Source: Symsagittifera roscoffensis
Taxonomy: Eukaryota; Xenacoelomorpha; Acoela; Convolutidae
Direction of reading: 5' to 3'
Assembly: GCF_963678635.1 (NCBI RefSeq)
Contig: NC_087064.1
Span: 36,403,716-36,467,715, forward strand
Length of the DNA stretch: 64,000 nucleotides
Under the pieces are notes generated by a model. It saw only the letters and a program-made list of their open reading frames with translations. It did not search any database and was not told the DNA's origin. Below, piece by piece: positions 54,255 to 64,000 of this stretch. Each line of letters opens with the position of its first letter. Within the stretch, counting starts at the first letter, position 1. The position numbers were made by a program, and so were the translations under genes.

Positions 54255-56440
54255 CTTTGCGGGAAGTCAAAAACTTTGGCCAAGGCCGAAAATTACTGAA
54301 ATTTTGCAGTTTAGGTGATATAGCTACCAGAAGAGTTGACTGAAAAGTAACTATTAGTCTGCTATGTTTTCAAAGCTACCCAAAGAACATAAACAAATTT
54401 GATGATGAAAGTCCTACTTGCTTATGTTTGCTCTGTTTTTTGTTAGATTAAAAGTTTGGTAACGCTTAATTTTTTCAGCGATATGATGTTCGATTTCGAT
54501 TAGTCATTTCAAACTCAATTGCCAAATGAAAGATAACCTAAGTTTTCAATAAAAGGAAGTAACTCGGAAAAAAATGCTATGCTTCTGAGTAGTTGGTTTA
54601 TTTCAGTGGAATGAAATCTTATCTATTGTTCCAGTTTGAATCAATTGCATTAATTATACCCGAAAACAATCAATCATAAAATCTAAATGATTTTTAAATG
54701 CTTCGGAAGTGTGACAGAAAAACTGAATATTCGTTTTTTTTAGAAAACAAAACAACATTTTCTTGAGTCTATTAACATTTTCTTAATAAATATGTTAGCA
54801 GTGATCTATTTTTTGGCAACATCTAAATGATAAACGGGACTTTTTTTCAACACCTCAAATTAGAGGATTTTTATACCGCTTCAATTGAAATTGCATAATT
54901 GTTATTAAAATTTACTAGGTCCACGTGCAAAGCCTGTTTTTTTTTCCAATTTCTGAAGTACGTGACAGAACACTTGAGCTCCGTTGGTTTTTTCCGGCTA
55001 AATTTTATTTTTTTAATCGGCACTTCTGACAGAATTTCTAAAATTCATTCGAAAGGTATTGTTTTCTTGAGCTCAAATTTAAAAAGATATTTTTTCCTTT
55101 GACCGTTTTTCGTGAATCTTTTTTGTGAATCCGTTCGATTTGAGACAATGAACGCACGATATATTTCGCGGTTTTAACGCGTAAGCGGAGACTTGATTCG
55201 TTTGAGAAATCGACCAAAATTGTGCTTAGACATGCTCTTTAGTCTATTTAATACTTTGCTCTGTGCAAAATATATCACGTTTTTGTAATATATGATCTTA
55301 TTTGAAAATTTTCATCAAAATTCTATTTTAAATTAGTCTATAGAAATCAAAACGCAGTCGGAACAATTGGGGTTTTGCCCTGATACGAGCAGTCATGTTA
55401 AACTTGTTTTCGTTCCAGAAAACGGTCGAAACCCAAATTATCAAACCATAGCCTCCTCGAAGCTCTGCTACAGCTGTAAATGAAACACATCAGCAGTGTT
55501 TTTTTATTCATAGTTGTTTGCTTCTTCTAGGCATATGAAAATTTGAAAATTTCAAAATTTAATTGAAAACGATTTCTCCTCAAACTAGCAGTAAAATGAC
55601 GTAGCAGTGGAGTTTGAGAAAATGTTAGCTTTATTAAAAGTTCTTTAACTGTTGTTTTTGTGAGTACAAAAAGATAGAAGAAGAGCTACTGGCGCCATTG
55701 TTCCCGCAATTTTGTTTCCTAGTGCACATTGTGTTCCTTTTCAAAAACACAAACCGAAGTTTCTAATACATTAGGATAAGAGGTATTGCTTTAAATACAG
55801 TGGATTCATTTGGTTTTTTTTTGTGTATGCTTTATGTGATAGTTCAAGGTTTCAGAGTTGACGTGGCGGTTTGCGTGTGACATTGGGAGTCTGCAGGTCC
55901 AATAATCTAATTCTGGTTCTCATTTCCAAAGTCTACAAAAACCATTATGTTGCTAACTTCCATAATTCTTTCCTCCGTAAATAATTGATCCAAATTTATT
56001 CTTTATCCCAACTATAAAAATATCAATTGGTCCTGCTCTTGAAACTAGAGGAATCAATTTCAGTAATGTCAAATTTGAGCATTTTTAGTTACTCTTTTTT
56101 CTTAAAGTGAAAACTTATGTTGGTTGGAAAGGTCAATAATAGTGTTTGGACCTGATGAGATCAAATTTATTTATAACCTTCTCGGCTTAATGGTCTTAAC
56201 TGTAATTATACCTGGTTTGTAACCTCGTACCTAGCCTTTTGTGGAACCCAGGAAAAAGTTTTTGTATTGAAAGTTGAAATAATCTGAGTAACTTTTTGTC
56301 ACAAACATTTTTTAGGATCTTAACGGATAGAATTGATTTTTATGGAGTCAAAACGTTTTGCCAAATAACGGGCGTCTGCAAAAATTGTATGGTTTTTTTA
56401 TTGACAAACAGTTGAAGACCACCAGTGTTTTTTTGTTTGC
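54255..56440 (+). repeat. segmental duplication, unit 2 (~2.2 kb)
   Basis: A second copy of 49960-52215 at an offset of about 4.3 kb, falling to 4.2 kb at the right end through indels. Identity is roughly 80-85% by eye, older than the 46.4-kb tandem duplication. Confidence 0.75.
54935..55398 (+). mobile_element. hairpin-bounded repeat, copy k
   Basis: The counterpart of copy g inside segmental unit 2, so duplicated with it rather than inserted separately. The central palindrome and the GTTTTGCCCTGATACGAGCAG-type right end are recognisable. Confidence 0.65.
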
Positions 56441-57235
56441 ACTAGAAACTTCCATACTTAAAAGTTTGACAAGTAATTTTTCAAAATTTTTTGCTCCAAT
56501 TTTTTTTTTGAAATTTTTTTTCTAAAAAGTATTGTTCAATTTAATTTTTTCTATTCTCAGTTTAATTTTACTTCACCCTCTTTAAACTTCACATTATAGC
56601 TTAAACTAAAGGACTGCGTTAAATAGCTTCACAAAAAGACAATCACTACAAAAAAAGTTGAAAAATAAGTGAATTTTTCTCTGCATTTTTTTAAATCCTT
56701 CATTTGCTTGGTTAATGGATAATACAGCGAATTTGAAAATTGTCAAAAACTTTAAGGAGTATTTGTAGTAAATTTTGCATCGCATCTAGTGCAAAGAAAC
56801 ACATTGATTTTTTAAGTTACATACCTTTCAAGTTTTTTATAGGTGGTTTCTGCTAATCAAAATTATAACCTGGTCAAACAAAATCTTCACAACAAAAAAC
56901 TACTAATTTTGTTGCCCTGGAATGACATAAACTTAAAAAATTTGTCTCAGATGAAATTTTTTTTGCCGCCCGATTACTCATTTACAAAATCTGCAAAAAA
57001 CCATCAATTGATCTGGCTGACTTCGATATTTCCTTTCTCAGTAAATAGTTGATTCGAAATTACTCTTTTTTTCCGTTATAATTTAACCAAATGATCCTCA
57101 ATTGAAACTAGAGGAATCAATTTACTAATGTCATTTTTGAGCATTTTTAAGGTCATTTTTCTCTTATATTGAAAACTTGTTTAAAAACTTTTTTCATTGG
57201 AAGGTGGATGATGAACTTTACTGGGTAACTTTTGA
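56441..57235. other. intergenic, no gene recognised
   Basis: It contains the counterpart of 52940-53440 (GCATCTAGTGCAAAGAAAC at 56780). Short open frames here are low complexity. Confidence 0.4.
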
Positions 57236-58822
57236 TCCCAACTTTCTTTTGATTCTAATGGATATAATTGAATTTTATGGAGTCAAAACTTACTGCCGAA
57301 AACTGGGCGTCCTCCAAAACTTTGTAGTTTTTTTGCTGACTAGCAGTTGAAGCCCTCCAGTTTTGAAGCCCTCCAAACTGGCAGTCTATAAACCGCATAA
57401 CTTAAGAGAAAAAAATTATCACAGATTGAAAATGTTTTTAAGTTTGAGCTCATGACAGCAATACCCTTTAATTGATATATATTTTTTGGAAAAATGGCTA
57501 GTTGAAAAGTCAAAATTTGTCTGGAGAAAGAAAAAAAATTTTGTTGCCCTGGATTGACAACCCCGAGCGCAAATATTTTTGAATGAAAATTAATTTTGTT
57601 TTATTTAGTAAAATATTTTATCTCTCGTTATTTGTTTTGGCTCCTGCAAAATTCAAGGAACGCTACCAGATTTTTTAGATGCAACTGTCAAATTTTAAAA
57701 AAATTTCTGAAAACTAGTTTATGTTTTTCTGCGCTTCACAAATTGTACTTTGCTTGTCTTCTGAGCAGTTGTTCGCCTTATTGTCTAGTTTAAAATCAAT
57801 GTGAGTTGTACAGCTCAATGTAGTACTATTTGTTTTGATTGTTTTTGTTGTTTGATTTTCTTGAGTCGGCGCAGATAAATTACTTTTGTTAAGACTCTTT
57901 TGTCAAATCAGTCGTATTAGTTGGTCAAGGCAGTTAATTAAAAATAAATAAGTTGATGTCTGGAGAAAGAAAAAAAATTTTGTTGCCCTGGATTGGCAAC
58001 CCCGAGCGCAAATATTTTTGAATGAAAATTAATTTTGTTTTATTTAGTAAAATATTTTATCTCTCGTTATTTGTTATAATAATCAGTTTTTTGCAAGTAA
58101 TCAAAAAACTGACTATTATAAAATCAGTTTTTTGATTTGTAACTCTGGCTGCAAATCAGCCCCATAAAAGATAACTTGCAAACCAGTCTTCAACATTTTT
58201 TTGGTTGCCTTAAGATTGAGGATCTGCTCAGTTCCAGAAATGCAACAAAAAGAAGAACAATAAACTCTCTAAGCAAAAGACTTGATTTTAGGAGGCCTTA
58301 AGCTAAGCGCTGGATCATAAACTACCTTTATATAATTTCAATTCATATTTTTCTCGTAACTTATATATTTTTTTATTTTCCAAATAACACATTTGGTTTC
58401 TCAGCAAATCTGACTTGTTTGAGTCATTTGTTTCTTGTTCCCTCAATGTTTTTTCTCCTTCTGTATAGTGTTTTTTCTTCATTTGCAATTCAAGTTGAGA
58501 CAGGCTAATAAGATTTAGGTGTTTCATTTTGTAGCCACCAAAATATGATGATAGCGATAAGAAGTGACAAAAACAACGGTTTTCTCGCCAGCAGTTTTCT
58601 TTTCGGTATTTTTTTTTCGTCTTAGTTTTTGTTTGGACTTAGTTCAGAACAATTGTTTGCCCGAAATCCTCGTGATCTCAAAAATTTCAATCTTTTTTGC
58701 TTTTGAAAACCCACATTTGGATTTTTAGGACAATTTATCGCAGTTTTGTCTGCATAATAACCGCTCGATAATTTTTATGCCAGCTCAATGCTAGTTGTTG
58801 TGTTCCGCCATAAAATCTCAGG
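57236..58822 (+). repeat. left arm of a large inverted repeat
   Basis: It matches the reverse complement of 62064-64000 in order, with indels. Pairs include 57236 against 64000, the hydrophobic open frame at 57596-57793 against 63466-63663, and 58640-58800 against 62070-62260. A ~115-bp piece is duplicated inside this arm (57519-57635 and 57959-58075). Since the window ends inside the right arm, the arm may extend further left. Confidence 0.85.
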
Positions 58823-58840
58823 TTTTTCTATTTAAATACT

Positions 58841-58915
58841 TTCCTTGTTTGATTTCAAGAGCTAATAAAAACTGTCAAGAATAATAGTTCCAAGTTTTTG
58901 TGTTCAGGGTTAGGG
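58841..58915 (+). repeat. inner inverted repeat flanking the BEL fragment, left
   Basis: TACTTTCCTTGTTTGATTTC to CCAAGTTTTTGTGTTC is the inverse complement of 60431-60505. It continues the large palindrome inward on both sides of the BEL-derived core. Confidence 0.75.
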
Positions 58916-59183
58916 CTTCGATGTCCCAAGGAAAAGACGATACAGTCGTGATGGGTCGTGTACTCATGAATTGTTCAATCTCGCACAACAAGGTGATGAA
59001 AGTATCATCTGTGAGGGCTTTAGATCCAATGATGGTGTATACAGAATTTTTGACGATACGAATGAGACGTTCCCAGTCGCCACCAAAATGTGCTGTTTGG
59101 GCGGGGTTGAATTTCCAAGATATCTGATGGTATCTAAAAAATTGGTTCATCGTGGAGATTGAATTGGTTCCTCGATGAGCCAA
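58875..59183 (-). pseudogene. BEL/Pao integrase fragment, inverted piece
   Basis: The minus-strand translation carries the integrase C-terminal block: WKFNPAQTAHFGGDWERLIR (with the catalytic-type Glu), VKNSVYTIIGSKAL, then FITLLCEIEQFMSTRPITTV and a DIEALTLN end. It is open but lacks the integrase core and all else. It belongs to a different BEL copy from the one at 34.5-45.2 kb. Confidence 0.8.
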
Positions 59184-59205
59184 TTTTTAAGATACCACTA
59201 GATTG
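59126..59205. repeat. fold-back junction inside the BEL fragment
   Basis: TGGTATCTAAAAAATTGG with TTCATCG faces its inverse (CGATGAGCCAATTTTTAAGA then TACCA) across about 20 bp centred near 59163. This marks the turning point where the BEL sequence reverses direction. Confidence 0.8.
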
Positions 59206-59761
59206 AACAATTCTTGAGTGCACAACCCATCACGACTGTATCGTCTTTTCAATGGAACATCGAAGCCCTAACTCCTAACCATTTCCTTCTCCGAAGAATG
59301 TTTGCCAGCATGCCTCCTAGAATCAATTCTAAGCCATCAGCATTGATGAAGCAATGGAAATTTGCACAGCAGCTATTAGACCATGTTTGGAACTGTCTAC
59401 TGAAAAAGTTCAGACCAACTCTGCTTCCCCAACAGAAGTGGACCTCAGAAACTCCGCCTATTTAAAATGGAAAACCTGTTTATGGCCACTAAGTCGCATA
59501 GAATCCCCGATCCTATCAGCCGACAGTGTAATACAACAATACAACGTTAGAACCCGCCGTAGAAGTGTTCAAACCCAAGCAATACGCTTCGCTCCTCTTT
59601 ATCCAGATTTTTGCACTCAGCAATCCGCGCCAAAGAACAGCGATCAAACTGGAGCATCCTCTCCAGCGCCGACATCCCGAAAAGTAAAAATGGAAGAGCC
59701 TGCCAGCTTTGCTTTCCTAAACGAAATTAGACACACAGCAACGAGGATACCCAGACGCTAG
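59195..59761 (+). pseudogene. BEL/Pao integrase tail and DUF5641 fragment, forward piece
   Basis: Starting with the same sequence as the inverted piece (ITTVSSFQWNIEALTPNHFL), it continues with WKFAQQLLDHVWNCLLKK and LLPQQKW. After a frameshift near 59430 comes a DUF5641-like end (WPLSRIESPILSADSV, VRTRRRSV, IRFAPLYPDF). The last ~70 codons are Ser/Thr/Pro-rich and unassigned. Confidence 0.75.
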
Positions 59762-60430
59762 AAATACGTTTTGTATGACAACAACACCTGATACGCAACA
59801 ACAGCTTTTTTGCCTGGAGCATACTCTTTATGTTTACTACAGCTTTCGTTTATGCACTCATCATCTCTACATAAATTTCTGAATGCAGCCAGATTTCTTC
59901 AATCTGTAATTATTTGGATAACAACAACGACCAGTCGATCCTCTTCGACAAGGAACAGTAAAAAAACAACGACCAGCCGATCTCCTTGATTCATTAGATC
60001 TGAATTCCACTCCGGAACATGATCAACTGCAACAATCGACCAGCTCTTTCAAACAGCAGATTTCAACTTGCATGTCAATAGCCGAAATTTTGAACAGTGA
60101 CCTCAGGACAACAGAGAAACCTCACCTTGACATCTTGAGAACCTCAACTCGACAGTCGACGACTTGAACTAAGACAGCCAACCCGACAAGCTAGCACATT
60201 CACCTCGACATACTTTAAGATTAAACTAAAGGACACCCCACCACAACCCCTCCCAATTTTTATTTTTATTTTGCGATTGCAAAATAGGGCCGACTGTACA
60301 ATGCACTGTTTGATGCACAGTTTCAACAGCATCAAGGCATATATATGTTGCACGCATATATATGCGACGACGAAAAACGACTAAGTGAACAACATTCAAA
60401 AAAGACAGAAGTGAATTGACTTAAACTCAT
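59762..60430 (+). other. presumed BEL 3' region
   Basis: A-rich non-coding sequence continuing the base composition of the BEL fragment. A hairpin GCATATATATG-TTGCAC-GCATATATATGC lies at about 60336-60364. A GC-richer spot with CACCCCACCACAACCCC is at 60233. No LTR could be paired. Confidence 0.35.
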
Positions 60431-60505
60431 GAACACAAAAACTTGGAATTGTTTTTCTTGGCAGTTGTTATTAGTTCTTGAAACCAAACAAGGAAAGTAA
60501 TTAAA
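60431..60505 (-). repeat. inner inverted repeat flanking the BEL fragment, right
   Basis: Inverse complement of 58841-58915. To its right about 1.55 kb without a left counterpart (60506-62063) interrupts the palindrome. Confidence 0.75.
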
Positions 60506-60582
60506 AAACTTGAGATGAAACTTGAGATGAATGATTTAACTTGAGATGAAACAGATTCCGCATGTTTTGAGTTTACAATACG

Positions 60583-60640
60583 AACAAGACTGCTTGTGTA
60601 TCAAAGCTAAACCCTGAATGTTTCGACTGCCCTTTAATCT
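60583..60640 (-). mobile_element. hairpin-bounded repeat, copy m (end fragment)
   Basis: AACAAGACTGCTTGTGTATC then AAACCCTGAATGTTTCGACTG is the right end of the family on the minus strand. The rest of the element is missing. Confidence 0.6.
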
Positions 60641-62063
60641 ATATCGAAATGTTTTCGGGGAAAAAATACTGAAAACAAAAAGTTTGGACAATATCAAGAT
60701 TGAACTGGAAAAATTGAGTTGAACAAAATTACTAGGTCCGATTATAGTGAAAATTTATATTGACCGAACAAAATGAAAAAAGTTTGAATTTTCAAACCCA
60801 TTTTCAGCAAAATGGGTTCAGATTAGACAAAAACAAAATCAAAAAGGCTCCAATTTTTATCAAAACTTTTATGGTGCAGATTTTTGTAAAATTTTTGGGG
60901 TCAAAATTTCCCCTACCCGAAAAATGAATCTTTTTTTGTTTTCTTGTCAATCAAACCTTACGCCAAATCTAATGAGTCAATTGATGAGCGAGGTATGTCT
61001 ACCTTGGTCTATTATTCAGACCCACAAAATTTTCGATAGGTCTAACCTCAAAAAGTTTTCGTAAATGAACATGCTTTTGATTAACAGCCAAAAATGTCAA
61101 TTTAATACATAAAATTTCAATTCTTTGCTTGAAAATAACTTAAAAACTTTCTACTCGTTTTTTTTTGGTGTTATTCCGTTCAAAATTTTTGTTGGGCTGA
61201 ATGAGAGGCTAACTTGGATATAAATTGTTCTTCAATTGACTCAGCAAATATAGCGTAATTTTTGACTGAGAAAAAGAAGTCAAAAATGACCCATTGCATC
61301 ATGAAAATTCTAGTACAGTTTTGCAAAATTTGGATCGCATCTTTTTGTTCTCTAATCTCAACCCATTTTGAGAAAAACGCATTTTAAATTTCAGTTCTCA
61401 TTTCTTTCTACGGATAATTTGAATCAGCACAGTAGTTAGCCTCAATTTAATTTGGAACAACTTTGTTGCGTGAGGTATAGTTTGCTACGCATGAATAAAT
61501 CACGCTTACATATGTATAAAATCTATAAAATTAGTCCAGAGCATGGCAAATTTGGCAATTTTCAAACTCCAAAAACTTTGGAAAACTTGGTCAAAGGTAA
61601 AAATTTCTTTTACAATTGATTTTAGGGAGTCGATATCTTCAATGGGGTAAAAAAATGATTTAAAAAAAATTAATTTGATCGCTAAAAATTAACTACACTA
61701 AAAAAACAACAACTAGCATAAAATTCTATTTTCTTCAAAAGTCGGCGCAATTAGAAAAACCCTATACTGAGCCGATCATTGTGGTCGAAAAACTCAGTCA
61801 TATCAGAAGAAATGATTGTTATTACAAAATGAATTAAAAAATCCACCAAACCTGATAGAAAACATTTTTTGGATCGTTTTTTTAATCCTAGTTTGATATC
61901 AAAAATAATGGTCTTCAGCAATCTTTTCAGTAATACGATTTTGAAGAAAAAAAAATCACCACTTGCGACACGTAACGCGACAAAATTGTGAAATAATGGA
62001 AAAAGCCAAAGAACAACCACCGAACATTTTATGTTTTTGTCTCAAAATGTTACTGATTTTTGT
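60641..62063. other. insertion interrupting the palindrome
   Basis: AT-rich sequence without a left-arm counterpart. Part of it (about 61250-61400) is related to 3240-3440 and 24240-24420. No gene. Confidence 0.45.
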
Positions 62064-64000
62064 GAAAATCTATGACGGAACACGAAAACCAGCATTGAGC
62101 TCGCATAAAAATTAGCGAGCGGTAATTTGCAGACAAAACTGGGATAAATGGTCCTAAAAATCCAAACGTGGGTTGTTAAAAGCAAAAAAGATTGAAACTT
62201 TTGACATCGCGAGGAATTCTCAGACATCACAAGGAATTCGGGCAAACAATTTTTCTGAACTAAGTCCAAAAAAACTAGGACGAAAAAAATACTGAAAAAA
62301 AAAACTGCTGGCGAGAAAACCGTTGTTTATTTTTTTTATCGCTATCATCATGTTTTGGTGGGTACAAATTGAAACACCTAAATCACACTAGCCTGTGTCA
62401 ACTTGAATTGCAAATGAAGAAAAAGCACTATACAGAAGGAGAAAAACATTGAGTGTACAAGAAACAAATGGTGCAAACGAATCAGATTTGTAAAGAAACC
62501 AAATTTGATATTTTGAAATTAAAAAATTCTAAAAATTACGAGCAAAATATGAATTGAAAATGTATGAAGGTAGTTTATGATCCAGCGCTTAGCTTAAAGC
62601 CTCCTAAAATCAAGTCTTTTCCTTAGAAATTTTTTTGCTCTTCTTTTTTGTGGCATTTGTGGAACTGAGCAGCCAAAAAAAAATGTTGAAGACTGGTTTG
62701 CAAGTTATCTTTTATGTGGCTGATTTGCAGTCAGAATTACAAAATAAAAAATTGATTCTTTAAAAACTTACAAATTAGAAAAACGACTGAATCATTTTTT
62801 CGGTACATCCGCCTGAATATAAATACGTCAATGCCTTGATATCTCAGCCACGAGAGCTGTTATATTTGACAATACTGGCAGTTTTGAATGCGTTTAACTA
62901 AGCAGATTCAGTTCAATCTAAATGTTATTGCTAAATGTAACCTAGAAAGAAGAAACAGACCCAACAAAAAAATGTGAAAAACAAAAAAAGTGAATCTTTT
63001 AAAGTCAAAACTGGACTCGTATTTCACCCAATTGTTGCTTTACAAAGCACTTGGTACAAAAAAAGCAATTCTTGATCCGAAAAGCCAGCTATAAAAGTTT
63101 GCATGACGTTTTATCGAGTTGCTGTTACTAAAAATTATCAGCTCATTGAGTTAGCATCTGAAAGCTTACTTTGTAAAACTATTTTTGTCAGTTTGTTCAA
63201 ATCTTGGTTAATATATGATTGAAACTTCAATATTGCAACGAATTTTATTGAGAATTGCAATCAACAGAAGCATATCTTAACCACAATTGGAATCCAAAAA
63301 CAACACAGAGGCAAAGTGCAGCTGGGCAACTTGCTATTTAAACAGTTGTAGGTTACAAGAAAGACAAAAACTGTATCTAAGACAATTTTTCGCGATCACA
63401 AGTTTTCAGCAGAAAATTTTCAAAACAAATAATACTACATAGAACTATTACAACTCACATTGAAGTTAAACTAAACAATAAGGCAAATAACTGCTCAGAA
63501 GACAATCACAGTACAATTTGTGAAGCGCAGAAAAACATAAACTAGTTTTCAGAATTTTTTTTAAAATTTGACAGTTGCATCTAAAAAATCTGGTAGCGTT
63601 CCTTGAATTTTGCAAGATCCAAAACAAATAACGAGAGGTAAAATATTTTACTAAATAAAACAAAATTAAATTTCATTCAAAAGTATTTGCGCTCGGGGTA
63701 GGTTTTTTTTCTTCAGAAAACTTTTGACTTTTTAACTAGCCATTTTTCCAAAACAAAATTTATCAACCAAAGGGTATTGTTGTCATGAGCTCAAACTTAA
63801 AAACATTTTTAACATGTGATGATTTTTTTTCAAAATTATGAGGTTTATAGACTGCCAGTTTGGAGGGCTTCAAAACTGGAGGGCTTCAACTGCTAGTCAA
63901 CAAAAAAATTACACAGTTTTGGAGGACGCCCAGTTTTCGGCAGGAAGTTTTGACTCGATAAAATTCAATTATATCCATTAGAATCAAAAGAAAGTTGGGA
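62064..64000 (-). repeat. right arm of a large inverted repeat (runs off the window)
   Basis: Reverse-complement counterpart of 57236-58822. It is longer because a stretch around 62760-63420 has only a short counterpart in the left arm. The last base of the window still matches 57236, so the true end of the palindrome lies outside. Confidence 0.85.

Noticed and set aside
57596-63663. A pair of similar 65-codon frames in opposite orientation
   Set aside because: They are the two arms of the large inverted repeat. Changes between them are spread over all codon positions, and the left frame is rich in Phe, Leu and Ser as in AT-rich noise.

Overview
This window comes from an AT-rich animal nuclear genome. 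The evidence is spliced genes with GT-AG introns, metazoan families (a nuclear receptor, an SLC10 transporter, calcineurin B), a BEL/Pao retrotransposon, hAT and other DNA-transposon debris, and tRNA-derived repeats. I cannot name the species. Genes are few. Introns are either short (196-408 bp) or very long (4.1 and 6.3 kb), and the long ones are filled with transposon remnants. Acceptor-like sites lie just upstream of three start codons, which would fit spliced-leader trans-splicing but does not prove it. The calcineurin B is unusually divergent, hinting at a fast-evolving lineage.

Layout. 1-7.4 kb: no gene; tRNA-embedded repeats, a long-TIR MITE and three copies of a ~525-bp repeat bounded by small hairpins. 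7.7-14.5 kb: a six-exon SLC10 (sodium/bile-acid cotransporter family) gene on the minus strand. Its third intron holds a SINE-like element, hAT-type MITE pieces and a nested element studded with GGATTCC palindromes. 15.4-22.4 kb: a three-exon calcineurin B gene on the plus strand, head to head with SLC10 across about 0.9 kb. 25.76-26.46 kb: an intronless PNPO gene. 27-29.4 kb: tRNA-like repeats and a tandem array. 31.0-32.5 kb: an intronless nuclear receptor with an unusual DNA-binding domain. 33.3-45.6 kb: a decayed hAT transposon split by a decayed BEL/Pao retrotransposon with very short LTRs. The BEL element itself carries a 2.3-kb internal tandem duplication. 46.4-47.4 kb: a recent 0.53-kb tandem duplication. 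48.2-57 kb: no gene; many copies of the hairpin-bounded repeat within larger segmental duplications. 57.2-64 kb: a large imperfect palindrome, running off the window, with an inverted BEL/Pao fragment at its core.

The four host genes have unrelated roles: plasma-membrane transport, Ca2+ signalling, vitamin B6 metabolism and transcriptional control. There is no sign of functional clustering beyond the shared SLC10/calcineurin B promoter interval. The most novel material is in the repeats: the hairpin-bounded family, the element with ~20-bp-phased GGATTCC palindromes, a 93-bp transposon-like element with perfect 8-bp target duplications, repeats carrying different tRNA-like modules, and the large palindrome.
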